Under the pieces are notes generated by a model. The model did not search any database. It had not been told where the DNA came from and saw only the letters and a program-made list of their open reading frames with translations. A program made the position numbers and the translations under genes. 64,000 bases of DNA from an uncultured Flavobacteriales bacterium (GTDB lineage: Bacteria > Bacteroidota > Bacteroidia > Flavobacteriales_G > Salibacteraceae): the NCBI GenBank assembly GCA_913020435.1, contig CAJVZZ010000014.1, positions 25,932 through 89,931 of the forward strand, read 5' to 3'. Positions 25,858 through 35,703 of this stretch are shown here, one piece after another (the stretch's first letter is position 1; the number at the start of each line of letters is the position of its first letter).

Positions 25858-27780
25858 TTAGTATTCTGATAAAGGACAGTCAAACGGTATGGCTTGTTGT
25901 AAAAACACTTCAAAGCCTTCGCCACATTCTTCTGGCATGCAGAATGTTTTGTTCAAATGTAGAGTAATGTTATTGTAATTATAGGTATTGTCGGGTATCG
26001 TTGTGCAAAAGGTATTACCCTGGAATTGAACGGCTTGCATTGTGCCTCCTGCATCTTGGTAGCTAAATGACCAAATAACATCGCAAGCAGCAGGTACATC
26101 AGTAGTGCAGGTTTTTCCACATACTACCAAACTCCAAGTAGAAGGATCGTTAGGATCAGGTCTCAAGCAGTTTAATGAGTCCTCTAAAGGATCGGCACAA
26201 AGCATTTCTGTACCCGGCTCTGCGCAACATTTAATAATTACCGTTTCTTCACAAGAAGAATTTTCGCTTGTTTTAATAGTGATAATAGCAGGTCCATCAA
26301 GAAATACTTGACTACCATACCCAGAAATGTAAATAGTGGTATCGTTAGGGTCTAGAGAAACTGTAGAGATGTAATATGTACCCAATAAATCTAAAACATA
26401 AGGAAAGTCGCAATTGTAAATTACATCAGGAAAAAGGTCCAACTCTTCAGACCCCCATACCGAATAGTCTTCTCCATCAATTTGATCAGGCAACAAATAA
26501 AGGTACATAGCACCCTTGTCTTTGTATCCAGTTGGGTCGATATATTGAGATCCATAAGTTAAATTATTATTTACTGTAACAGCATTTGGTGTAAAAGTAG
26601 AACTGGGGTCGTTGCTGTCGTCTAAGGTTCCCAAACGGCCATTTCCCGCAAAATAGATTTTACCATCTAGGCCCCGCTCTATTTGTCCATGACCAAAATC
26701 TTTTGTTGCACTTCCAGATTGCAGTACGTTAAAGTAGAAAAAGTTGGATCCCAAACCAGTTCTTCTGCAATGAATAATGTTCTTGTCATTTTCAAAGGTA
26801 ACGGGGTTAATGGTGTAATACGCAATGGAGGCATAAACAATAAGGCCATCTTCTGAAAATTCTATTCCATTGACAGATTGATTATCGTGCGTTATAGATG
26901 AATTTTTTGGAATGGGCACCTGATAACTGTTTGTGAAACTAACTGCGGTACCATTGATGGAAACATCAAAAAAATGTAGTGCTCCTCCGTCATTGTTAAT
27001 TAAGTCAGGAGCTGAAAAATAGCTGGTAGCCAAGGTATATTTTTCATCTTGTCCTACTTTTTCGTATTCAAAAATTTCCAATTCAGAACGATTGTTATCT
27101 TGAAACATCTCAAATTGAGACAAAGAGGTGTTATTTCCAATAAAATGAATGTCGTCATTTTTTATTTCAAAAACACCAATACATTTAGGATGCGACATGA
27201 ACAAAAAGCGAGTTCCGTTTAAATTTTCTTTGGTAACCGCAATGTGGTTGTGATAGTGGGGATGAGGTGGCTCTTGAGTACCTTCTCCACCATCGCTTCG
27301 TGTAAAGTCACACCCTTGGTTTTCATAATGTTCCATAAGTGTCCCGTTGGGCATAATTTGCGCCTGCCAAGTATTATTTATCTTCTTTATTCGACTGTAA
27401 ATAAGATAGTTTTCAATGTAATGGTCGCCAATACTAAAGGTTGAAATGGCATAATATTCTCCGCAACCAAACGGTACAGGCACAAAAGTAAATTCAGAAA
27501 ACCCCTTGGCCTTTTGTAATGAAACCTTTGGATTAAAATGCTGTACCAATAAATTCCCAGTGGCGTCATATACTGCACCATCAGCGGCATACAATTCCAA
27601 AACACCCTGGTCATTGTGCACCGAATTTTGAGTATGGTCGGGTGAGTTTGTTGTGGGCAATGCTGTACTTGTTCCTGCCTGATAATCAACTAAATGGTTA
27701 TTAATGGCCCATTTTGTTTGTTGTGCGTTTGCCGTTAAATAAAAAAAGGCCAGAAGAATTGAGAAAGTTGCTGTTTTCAT
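25858..27780 (-). CDS. Large secreted protein, propeller-like N-terminal part and Cys-rich C-terminal part
   Basis: A 640-residue exported protein I cannot assign. The signal peptide is about 1-19 (ending TANAQ). Residues 20 to about 450 resemble an irregular beta-propeller with repeated aromatic/Asp-Gly strands (EFSEDGLIVYAS, GLDGKIYFAGNG). From about 500 the protein becomes rich in cysteine (ETVIIKCCAEPG, EMLCADPLEDSLNCL, CGKTCTT), consistent with disulfide-bonded extracellular modules. It has no T9SS domain of its own, but the gene behind it does. It diverges from an XRE regulator across a region with three tandem palindromes, which may control it. Confidence 0.65.
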   Translation of the reverse strand: MKTATFSILLAFFYLTANAQQTKWAINNHLVDYQAGTSTALPTTNSPDHTQNSVHNDQGVLELYAADGAVYDATGNLLVQHFNPKVSLQKAKGFSEFTFVPVPFGCGEYYAISTFSIGDHYIENYLIYSRIKKINNTWQAQIMPNGTLMEHYENQGCDFTRSDGGEGTQEPPHPHYHNHIAVTKENLNGTRFLFMSHPKCIGVFEIKNDDIHFIGNNTSLSQFEMFQDNNRSELEIFEYEKVGQDEKYTLATSYFSAPDLINNDGGALHFFDVSINGTAVSFTNSYQVPIPKNSSITHDNQSVNGIEFSEDGLIVYASIAYYTINPVTFENDKNIIHCRRTGLGSNFFYFNVLQSGSATKDFGHGQIERGLDGKIYFAGNGRLGTLDDSNDPSSTFTPNAVTVNNNLTYGSQYIDPTGYKDKGAMYLYLLPDQIDGEDYSVWGSEELDLFPDVIYNCDFPYVLDLLGTYYISTVSLDPNDTTIYISGYGSQVFLDGPAIITIKTSENSSCEETVIIKCCAEPGTEMLCADPLEDSLNCLRPDPNDPSTWSLVVCGKTCTTDVPAACDVIWSFSYQDAGGTMQAVQFQGNTFCTTIPDNTYNYNNITLHLNKTFCMPEECGEGFEVFLQQAIPFDCPLSEY

Positions 27781-27791
27781 TTTGATTAAAT

Positions 27792-27799
27792 TAGATTTG
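27792..27799 (+). promoter_or_regulatory. Possible -7 box for the XRE regulator
   Basis: TAGATTTG matches TAnnTTTG, with a TTG 21 bases upstream. If used, the leader would run about 95 bases and include all three palindromes ahead of the regulator's start codon. Confidence 0.4.
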
Positions 27800-27834
27800 G
27801 AATGCAAAGAGCGTTTGAAATCAATTGAATGTCA

Positions 27835-27890
27835 AGAAGCTGCGCTTCTATTTTAGAAGCATAGCTTCTAATTAAGTAGCATCACTTCTA
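27835..27890. repeat. Three tandem 20-bp-phased palindromes, candidate operators
   Basis: Three units repeat at exactly 20 bases: AGAAGC-TGC-GCTTCT, AGAAGC-ATA-GCTTCT and AGTAGC-ATC-ACTTCT, each followed by five A/T bases. The first two are perfect 15-base palindromes, the third has two changed positions. Twenty bases is close to two helical turns, so bound dimers would lie on one DNA face. They stand directly before the XRE gene and between it and the divergent secreted-protein gene. They could be operators for that regulator or, if transcribed, consecutive hairpins. Confidence 0.8.
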
Positions 27891-27900
27891 AAACCAACTT

Positions 27901-28343
<443 letters not shown>

Positions 28344-28356
<13 letters not shown>

Positions 28357-29558
28357 TATAACCACTGCGCTGGATTCATGGTAGTTTGGCCTTTCCAAAG
28401 CTCGAAATGAACATGCGTTTGACCCTTTTGTTGATTGGTTTTGGCCTTACCAATTTCTTGTTTGGTGGTCAGCTTATCTCCTTTTTGTACAAAAACATCT
28501 ACCAAGTTAGCGTATACACTTATATAAGCACCATGCCTTACCATAACCGCTTTTCCACTACCTGGTAGCACAATAACTCCTGACACTTCTCCTTCAAACA
28601 CGGCTCTAGCTTTACCGTCACCATTTGTGCTTATATCCACACCATTATTATAAATTTTGATTCCTTTAAGAACAGGATGCCAGTGTTCGCCATAGTATGC
28701 AGTAACCACTCCTTTTGAAGTTGGCCAAGGTAACTTACCTTTATTATTCTCGAAATTGCTAGACAAAGCTTTGGCTTCAGGCGTAAGTACATATTTTCCT
28801 TTGCCTTTTCTCCCTTTGTTGGTTTTTTCTATTTCTATTTGGATTATTCTTTGAATTGCTTTTTGAAGTTTTCGAGATTCTTTTTCATTTTTCTTTATCT
28901 CATCCTTAAGCTCTTTTTCTTTAGAGTTTAAATCATTGAATAATTTTTGTTTCTCTCCTATGTCCTCAGAGAGCGAATTCCGTTCTTGCTTAGTATTCAC
29001 AATCAACAGTTCCTTTTCTACTTTCTTTTCTTCTAACCTAGTAATCTGTGTGTCCAACTGTATTTTAGTCAAAGTAATCTGTTCGGCCTGAGCTTGCCTG
29101 AACTGGCTGTATTGCTGTAAATACTTCAGTCGTTTATACGCCTGGTTAAAATCTTCACTTGCAAAAACGAACATAATTTTATCATAGGAACTACGCGTTT
29201 TGTAGGCGTGATAAATCATTTTAGCGTACTCATCTTTAAGTGCTTTTAATTCATCTTCTTTTCTGTAAATTTCGTTTTTGGTTGCATCAATCTCTCCTTC
29301 AATCAACTGCATTTCAGATCTCAATGTAGAAATCAAATTCTCGCGATTCTTGATTTTCATCCGAACCAATACCAATTGATTTAAGCTCTTTTTCTTTGTT
29401 TTTTTGGTTTCCTTAAGCAACTCATTTTTATAATCGATCTCTTTACGGATTTTCGATTTTTCTTTTTCTAACGCAGTCCTAGATTTTTGAGCATAAGTAC
29501 ATGGGGTGCTAAAAACAAGCACCAAGCCAAACATAAGTAGCCTAAAAAAGTGACTCAT
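28344..29558 (-). CDS. EnvC-like M23/LytM-domain protein with coiled coil
   Basis: A 404-residue exported protein. Signal peptide about 1-23 (ending TYAQ), a long charged coiled coil (about 25-260), then a LytM/M23 domain. The HVHFELW motif keeps the second zinc-ligand site, but the first site is NNGVDIS where active enzymes have H-x-G-x-D. This degeneration is typical of EnvC-type proteins, which activate N-acetylmuramoyl amidases at the septum instead of cutting peptidoglycan. The gene ends the operon nucleotidyltransferase-TPR-DUF4292-M23 and overlaps DUF4292 by 17 bases. Its stop region overlaps the XRE gene from the other strand. Confidence 0.88.
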
Positions 29559-30348
29559 ACTTCAAGGATATTGATAATGGATAGGATTGCGTTTCTGGTT
29601 GCGTAATTTTCAAATTCTCTGCTTCAAATGACATTCTTTCAGCTCCTATAATCACATAATTTGCCTTGACAGGAATGGGTATTCCATTGGTAGTTTTACG
29701 CTCCAATATTTGAGAAGTAAAACTCTTCTTAGTTTTTGATTCTGATATTTTACTCTTAGCAATTAAGAACTCTTCACCCGCGTACCACTCAGTATATATC
29801 TGCTGTTGAGTTTTTATTTCTCCTTTGGGTTTTTTAAACTCTAATTCACTTAGTCCTGCAACTATGTAATTCCCTTTTGAGGTATAGGAGCGTACTTTCT
29901 TGTATTTACTTTGATCATAAGGTTCTCCTAAAATTGTTGCTTGTAACGAAGAAAAATTGAACGGCACATTGTATAAATTTTGAATAAATGTATAGCCTCC
30001 TAGGTAGTATTTTTCATTTTTTCGGTCTATCATTTTCACGCTATCCTGTGTAAAAACAAAGCGCGCAACCTCAACCTTATAATACGTAGCAGATATCCAA
30101 ATAATACTATCTCGTTTCATTCGGATATGCATTTTGAAAGAATCAGAAAGCTTGGGTGTTTTAAAATAAACTTTGGATTTTATAGCCAAAAGGCCCTTCA
30201 TTTTTGGGTTAGTACTGTTCTTTACTAAGATCTCTTGAGGCGTTAGTTTATCAAGGTTACTGCGCTTTCTATTAATTTCTTGCGTCGTCTTACATGAAAA
30301 TAATACCGTGCTAAAAAGCATTAAAAAAAGAAATCCTAATTGTTTCAT
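29542..30348 (-). CDS. DUF4292-family lipoprotein
   Basis: A 268-residue lipoprotein with lipobox VLFSC (Cys19). The mature part shows DUF4292 features: LLAIKSKVYFKTPKLSDSF, MKRDSIIWISATYYKVEVARF, and the long antiparallel strands of a LolB/LppX-like half barrel. Such folds carry lipids or lipoproteins across the periplasm, so a role in outer-membrane assembly is a reasonable inference. It overlaps the downstream M23 gene and follows the TPR gene by three bases, so all three are one operon. Confidence 0.8.
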   Translation of the reverse strand: MKQLGFLFLMLFSTVLFSCKTTQEINRKRSNLDKLTPQEILVKNSTNPKMKGLLAIKSKVYFKTPKLSDSFKMHIRMKRDSIIWISATYYKVEVARFVFTQDSVKMIDRKNEKYYLGGYTFIQNLYNVPFNFSSLQATILGEPYDQSKYKKVRSYTSKGNYIVAGLSELEFKKPKGEIKTQQQIYTEWYAGEEFLIAKSKISESKTKKSFTSQILERKTTNGIPIPVKANYVIIGAERMSFEAENLKITQPETQSYPLSISLKYESLF

Positions 30349-30351
30349 ATT

Positions 30352-32103
30352 CTAGGGAATGTAGGTTTTCTTTTTAATTTTTTCATCAATCTTGTCTGAA
30401 GCATCGCCCATTTCCTTGGCCATGCTCCAATGCTTTAAAGCTCCTTCAATATCATTTAGATGAAAGAGAATGTCACCATAATGCTCCACCAAAACCCCTT
30501 GTGTATTTCCGCCATTGTTCAGCGCAACTTCCATGTACTTCTTTGCTTCCTCATATTCTTGATTCATAAACAATATCCAAGCATAAGTATCCAAATAAAT
30601 TGCTGAATTAGGTTCTTGTTCAATTGTTTTTTTAGACATGGTTTTGGCCTGCTCCAGTTTCTCACCTCTTAGCGATAAATAATAGCTGTAGTTGTTAAGC
30701 ACTAATATATTATTGGGTTCTAATTCCAAACTCTTATCGAAATTAGCGTCGGAATTTTTATAGTTCTTCAAATTATGGTAAGCCTCGCCTAATGTCGAAT
30801 ACAGTTGCACCAAAAGCTGATTATTGTCCATAATAAAATCCTTTCCCGTTTCGAGAACATCAATAGCTTCCTTGTAATTCTTCATTTGGTTGGCTCCAAT
30901 TCCTACTAGGTAATACAGGGTTCCTTGGCTAGGAAATAATTCAATAGCCGCTTTGCCATCGGTATACATCGCCAACCAATTTTCTTGATCGGAGTGAATA
31001 AATAAGACACGATTCCAAATCAGAAATTGATTTGAATCGATAGCCAGACTTCTCTTGTAAGCAGCTAAACTTTTATCTTCTTGTTTATTTTGAAATAGAA
31101 GATCAGCCTCGATTGCATGGATCTGAGCATTCAGTGGATGAGCAATCTTCATAGAATCGATTAACTCAAATGTAAATTCATCAACCTTTCCCGTGCTTTT
31201 ATCTTGCTTCATCACATTGTTCAATAAGATTCTGCCCTTACTTTCAAAATCTAAACCTGGATTTCTGAAAGCTTTTCTTAATAATTCTTGACCTTTTTCA
31301 GTATTGCCATCTTCCATATAATATGTGGCCATTGAAAGCTGAACAAGGGCATTGTTAGGGTCCAATTCAAGCAGTTTCTTATAGGTCTCAGTTGCTTTTT
31401 CTTTTTGACCTGCTTTACGATAAACATCCGCTAAATTGTTATAGTATTTCGGCGTTCCTGGAGCAGAATCAACCAATTTCTGAGCTTCGACAATAGCCAA
31501 ATCGTATTTTTTGACACCAAGGAGTACTTGTTGTCTTTGCATAACTACTAGTTCTAATATTCCAAATTTTCCTTCAATCTTATCGTAAACCTTCATGGCT
31601 TTTTTGAGGTCGTTTTGGTACAGATACATTCTCGCTTCACCTTCATAGTAAGCCAATTCCTTTGAATTTACAGCAATAAGAGCAGCATAGGTTTTTGACC
31701 CTTTTTCGTATTGTTTGGTTTGCTCGTATAATATAGCTTGTGACTGCAAATACCATTTATTATTTGGTTCAAGCGTAGTCGCTTTTTCTATAAATAACAC
31801 GGCATCAGAAAACCTCGATTGTGTTTGATAAATACTTGACAACTCAAAAAGACTTGCACTGTGGTTGGGGTCTACGGCTAAACATTGCTCATAATACTTT
31901 TGAGCAGCGGCATAATTACTCAGAGCCTTCTCTCTACTGGCTTCAAAGAAGAGATTCTTTAATTGAATTTCATCTTTTTGGGACAGTGTTGATCTGTTCT
32001 TAATCGCTGTTCCATCTTGTTTTATTTTCTTAGAACTCGAACAGGAGCCCAACAAAAAAACCAATCCGGTTAACGCAAAAAATAATTGAATGCTTTTTTT
32101 CAA
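30352..32103 (-). CDS. TPR-repeat lipoprotein
   Basis: A 583-residue lipoprotein (lipobox LLGSC, Cys21) built from about a dozen tetratricopeptide repeats, for example YYEQCLAVDPNHSASLFELS, TYKKLLELDPNNALVQLSMA and NFDKSLELEPNNILVLNNYS. TPR solenoids bind partner proteins; here the scaffold would face the periplasm. Its place between a sugar nucleotidyltransferase and DUF4292/EnvC-like genes is the usual Bacteroidota arrangement as I recall it, pointing to envelope biogenesis. Confidence 0.88.
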   Translation of the reverse strand: MKKSIQLFFALTGLVFLLGSCSSSKKIKQDGTAIKNRSTLSQKDEIQLKNLFFEASREKALSNYAAAQKYYEQCLAVDPNHSASLFELSSIYQTQSRFSDAVLFIEKATTLEPNNKWYLQSQAILYEQTKQYEKGSKTYAALIAVNSKELAYYEGEARMYLYQNDLKKAMKVYDKIEGKFGILELVVMQRQQVLLGVKKYDLAIVEAQKLVDSAPGTPKYYNNLADVYRKAGQKEKATETYKKLLELDPNNALVQLSMATYYMEDGNTEKGQELLRKAFRNPGLDFESKGRILLNNVMKQDKSTGKVDEFTFELIDSMKIAHPLNAQIHAIEADLLFQNKQEDKSLAAYKRSLAIDSNQFLIWNRVLFIHSDQENWLAMYTDGKAAIELFPSQGTLYYLVGIGANQMKNYKEAIDVLETGKDFIMDNNQLLVQLYSTLGEAYHNLKNYKNSDANFDKSLELEPNNILVLNNYSYYLSLRGEKLEQAKTMSKKTIEQEPNSAIYLDTYAWILFMNQEYEEAKKYMEVALNNGGNTQGVLVEHYGDILFHLNDIEGALKHWSMAKEMGDASDKIDEKIKKKTYIP

Positions 32104-32112
32104 ACTTGTTAT

Positions 32113-33117
32113 TTAACTATTAATTGTACTGTAATCTCCAATACTTAAGTCGTCAAAACTTCGACAATATTTTGCAAAATGTCCAATCATTGAATTATCA
32201 ACAACCGCCTGTTTTACCTCAGAATTTGATTGAATAATAGAGTTTTTAATAACGCTATTTTCAATAATCGTTCCGCTACCAATACTTACGTGCGGTCCTA
32301 CAACTGAAGATTTAATAGTCGCCCCTTCTCCAATATAACAAGGTTGAATAATTGTGGAATTTTCAATAGTAACGTTGGTTGGAATCGACAAACTATCCGC
32401 TATAAAACCCAATACACGCTGGTTGCTATCTACCGTCGCATTTTTGTTTCCGCAATCTAGCCAATCCTTAACCTTGCCGGGATTAAATTGCATGCCTTTG
32501 GCCGTCATGTTTCTTAAAGCATCAGGCAATTGATATTCACCATCATTTATAATTGCGTTGTCAATTAAATATTGACACTCATCACGCAACGTTTCTCCCG
32601 ATTTAAAATAGTAGATTCCAATCATAGCCAGATCTGAAACAAAATCTTTTGGCTTCTCTACAAAGTCAGTAATTACATTCGACTCATTCACTTTCACAAC
32701 TCCGAATGCACTGGGATCATCAATTTGAGAAACCCACAGCACTCCATCAGAACTTGTATTCATACTAAAGTCGGCACGGAACAGTGTATCTGCAAAAGCA
32801 ACTATTGAAGGACCCTTTAAACTTTCTTTAGCACAAAGTATAGCATGCGCTGTTCCAAGAGCTTCCGTTTGATAATAAATTTTACCCTTAGCACCTAAGC
32901 TTTTAGCGATATCTAATAACTGATTTTCAACTGCTTGGCCAAAATCGCCAATGATAAATCCAACTTCATCAATTTTTGAACCTGCAACTGCAGCAATATC
33001 CTCAACTAACCGCTGAACGATAGGCTTGCCTGCAATTGGAATCAATGGTTTTGGAACTGTTAGGGTGTGGGGTCTCATTCGTTTACCCATACCTGCCATT
33101 GGAACGATTATGTTCAT
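32113..33117 (-). CDS. Sugar-phosphate nucleotidyltransferase with left-handed beta-helix
   Basis: A 334-residue protein: an N-terminal NTP-transferase domain with the loop VPMAGMGKRMRPHT, PKPLIPIAGKPI, ALGTAHAIL and the metal-site FADTLF, then a C-terminal hexapeptide-repeat beta-helix (about 240-320: YIGEGATI, VVGPHVSIGSG, VIKNSII). It would make an NDP-sugar from a sugar 1-phosphate; which sugar and nucleotide cannot be told. It resembles RmlA/GlmU-type enzymes but is clearly distinct from the rmlA near 1 kb. It heads the leftward envelope operon. Confidence 0.87.
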   Translation of the reverse strand: MNIIVPMAGMGKRMRPHTLTVPKPLIPIAGKPIVQRLVEDIAAVAGSKIDEVGFIIGDFGQAVENQLLDIAKSLGAKGKIYYQTEALGTAHAILCAKESLKGPSIVAFADTLFRADFSMNTSSDGVLWVSQIDDPSAFGVVKVNESNVITDFVEKPKDFVSDLAMIGIYYFKSGETLRDECQYLIDNAIINDGEYQLPDALRNMTAKGMQFNPGKVKDWLDCGNKNATVDSNQRVLGFIADSLSIPTNVTIENSTIIQPCYIGEGATIKSSVVGPHVSIGSGTIIENSVIKNSIIQSNSEVKQAVVDNSMIGHFAKYCRSFDDLSIGDYSTINS

Positions 33118-33873
33118 TGTTTAAATTTAACTTACAAAAATAGAATAATTGATTGGGCGGGTTTTAACGATAGTGTAAAGCTTTCTAAAAATAGAATGTT
33201 TAGAATTATATATAATATTCTATTAAAAGAATCCGTTTTGCTTGCTGAGGGTCAGCAGATAGATTTACAATGCAAGTAAATCTCCAAATATTGAAATAAC
33301 CGATTCCCTGTTTTAGTTTTCTATTTCCGGTCTACTGATTGTATACCCCACATTGGTTTCTTAGGGCAAGAAAAAACATACACCTCCCAAAGGCTCTGTT
33401 TTTGACTCCAATGACAAGTCATCGAACACTAGTGAATAGCGGAACTACAGCTACAAGAAGCTACTCAACTTAATATTACCAGTGTTGCTAGTGGCCGGAA
33501 ATATTAAAGTGTTTCAATCTGTAATTAAAAACGCGTTAATCGGTTTTATGTTTAATGAAGAGCACTAAGGGTTTAGCAACAACCTTGATTAAATCGGATT
33601 GTTTTGGGACGGTAAGTTCAATGGCTATTTTGGTGAGATCTTTGATAAAACCTTCATCTCATTTGGGATCCGCAATTTTAGTTGTATTCTAAAATGAACT
33701 CCAAGCAGTTATCCTACTTAATCTAATATAGATTTAACTACTTTTTCAAAGTTATTTAAAGCATCTAATCGTAATTTATATTTTAGCTATGGTGCATTAT
33801 TTGTGATTAACGCTAATCATTATAAACGAATTCTCTATTAGCTTAGAAATAAGAAGAATAAAAAACCTCAACT
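33118..33873. other. Long intergenic region without a recognisable gene
   Basis: About 755 bases between divergent genes, AT-rich, with stops in all frames. I found no protein fragment with a familiar motif, no tRNA and no clear repeat. It must contain the promoters of both flanking genes, though no perfect TAnnTTTG box was found for the rightward one. Confidence 0.6.
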
Positions 33874-35640
33874 ATGTTTTTAAAACAACTTATCACCCTT
33901 CTGCTTTTTTGCTCACTTTACACTGGTTTTTCACAAACCGACCCTAAGGTGATTACATCTCCTATATACGAGCATAAAAATCCTAGAATTTATGTGCAAG
34001 AAATGCTTGGTGAAGAAAATGGTATTTACTACGTATTGTATTCTACTCAACCAGTAAAAACTTCAACCTTACCTTCTTTATACATCGGCATGTATGCTAA
34101 TGAAGACATGCATTTGATAAGGTCTCAAAAACTTATTCCTGATAATCCAGATGACCAAAAACGGTATAAAAACTTTCTTTTAGAAAAATATTTGTTAACC
34201 AAAAATGGGCTAATTTTCTTTTTTGAAAACAAAATAGATAAAGTAACAAGAGATGTTTACCTAGGAACATTCGACCTAAATCTTAATTCAAAAAAAGATT
34301 TTGAAAAGGTTCTGACATATGATCCTTCTCAAAGAGAGTTTATTGGTTTAGCAAACAGTAATTATTCAAATACTGTTTTAGCCACAATAAATTACGTTGG
34401 TAAGGATGAATCACAGTTTCTTGAATTTAAAGAAATAGATGAAAACTTTGATCTTATAAGTTCAGGAAAAATTGACATTGAAATAGAATCTACTACTTCA
34501 GGCTTTTCGCGCTGGTTTTATGGTGAAAGTACTTTATTGAGTAACGTGTCATTATCCGATCTTGGGATGATAACGGGGAGGATTAGTATCCGTCAAGTAG
34601 TTACCACGACTAATAAAAGAGGAAAGGAGAAGGTTGATAAAAACGCTGATAAATGGGTTAACACGATTTATGTAATGGATATGAAGTCTAAAACCTACAC
34701 AGAAATCCCAATTAAACTTGATGATCAAAAGAATCTTGATGAAATTATGACAAACACCGACGGCAAAACCATCTATGCTGCTGGATTTTATTCTGACTTA
34801 ACAAAGGCAAAAAAAGGAGGGAATATACATGGTGTTTTTTATATGCGTATAGATGCTAATTCTGGTAAATTAAAGTTTAAAAAAGCTACTGATTTTCCTG
34901 ATGAATTTCTATTTAGAATTAACACCCAAAATACACTGGTTGGGTTGTTTGGAAAGAAAAAAGCAGCTACCAGAGAAAACATCTCAAACAACACTCAAAT
35001 AAGCGAACTTATTATTAATGATGCTACACAAGAAATTACCGCTTACTGTCAGCCAATTAATAATTCTGTTATCACCACAACTGATCCGAATGGAAATACA
35101 TCAACTACTTATACCTCGGAAAGAGGGAGCGTCTTCTTTTTCAATATGACAGAGGATGGTGAGTTTAACTATTTTAATACAATAAGAAAGTATACTAAAT
35201 GGTCCAGTAGTAGCTCTGCTATTTGGGACCTAAAATCAATCTATTTAGATCGATCTAAAAATGGAAAAAAGGATAATCTACTCTTTTCTACACAGCGTAT
35301 TTACAATGAATATGATAAGTCTGATATTCGAGGAAAGAAAGCGAAGTGGAAGAAAACAAAAAGAGATTTTTCCATTGCTGCTATCAACAATAAAAATGGT
35401 AATTATCAACTGAATCATCCTCAAGAATATATCTCAAAGGACAAAACTAATCTGGGTTTATATCTAAATAATATTTCACAGAGTAAAGGCAACCTATACT
35501 CATATGGTATAAAGCGAAAGATGAGAACTAGCAGGATAATTACAGCTTTTGCATTATTTCCATTAGCTTATATTATCGTAAGCAGCCCTAAATCATATTA
35601 CCAAAAAGTACAACTTAACCGCATAGAAATAAAGGAATAA
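33874..35640 (+). CDS. Large secreted protein of unknown function
   Basis: A 588-residue protein with a signal peptide (about 1-20, ending GFSQ). The rest is hydrophilic and beta-rich, with many Lys/Asp/Asn residues and strands alternating with short charged loops, suggesting an irregular propeller. A hydrophobic stretch near the C-terminus (about 555-575: IITAFALFPLAYIIVSS) could anchor it in a membrane, which is unusual for an exported protein in this phylum. No T9SS domain or enzyme motif is seen. It stands alone after a long gene-free region. Confidence 0.6.
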   Translation: MFLKQLITLLLFCSLYTGFSQTDPKVITSPIYEHKNPRIYVQEMLGEENGIYYVLYSTQPVKTSTLPSLYIGMYANEDMHLIRSQKLIPDNPDDQKRYKNFLLEKYLLTKNGLIFFFENKIDKVTRDVYLGTFDLNLNSKKDFEKVLTYDPSQREFIGLANSNYSNTVLATINYVGKDESQFLEFKEIDENFDLISSGKIDIEIESTTSGFSRWFYGESTLLSNVSLSDLGMITGRISIRQVVTTTNKRGKEKVDKNADKWVNTIYVMDMKSKTYTEIPIKLDDQKNLDEIMTNTDGKTIYAAGFYSDLTKAKKGGNIHGVFYMRIDANSGKLKFKKATDFPDEFLFRINTQNTLVGLFGKKKAATRENISNNTQISELIINDATQEITAYCQPINNSVITTTDPNGNTSTTYTSERGSVFFFNMTEDGEFNYFNTIRKYTKWSSSSSAIWDLKSIYLDRSKNGKKDNLLFSTQRIYNEYDKSDIRGKKAKWKKTKRDFSIAAINNKNGNYQLNHPQEYISKDKTNLGLYLNNISQSKGNLYSYGIKRKMRTSRIITAFALFPLAYIIVSSPKSYYQKVQLNRIEIKE

Positions 35641-35682
35641 AAAAAATGCGCCCCGTAAATTGGAGCACATTTTTCTATTCTG
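35641..35682. terminator. Imperfect hairpin terminator between convergent genes
   Basis: ATGCGCCCC pairs imperfectly with GGAGCACAT around a seven-base loop, flanked by an A-tract on the left and a T-run on the right, so it could serve both the secreted-protein gene and hsp20. Confidence 0.55.
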
Positions 35683-35703
35683 ACTTTTAACTGTCTGTCA
35701 AGT

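Noticed and set aside
25839..25925. Longer N-terminus for the leucine-rich T9SS protein
   Set aside because: It overlaps the end of the upstream gene and would bury the clear signal peptide starting MKKYFII.
27835..27890. CRISPR array
   Set aside because: Three short palindromic units with only five-base gaps; no spacers of normal length and no cas genes nearby.
33067..33279. Small gene at the start of the empty gap
   Set aside because: It begins antisense inside the nucleotidyltransferase, has no signal or motif, and its composition looks non-coding.
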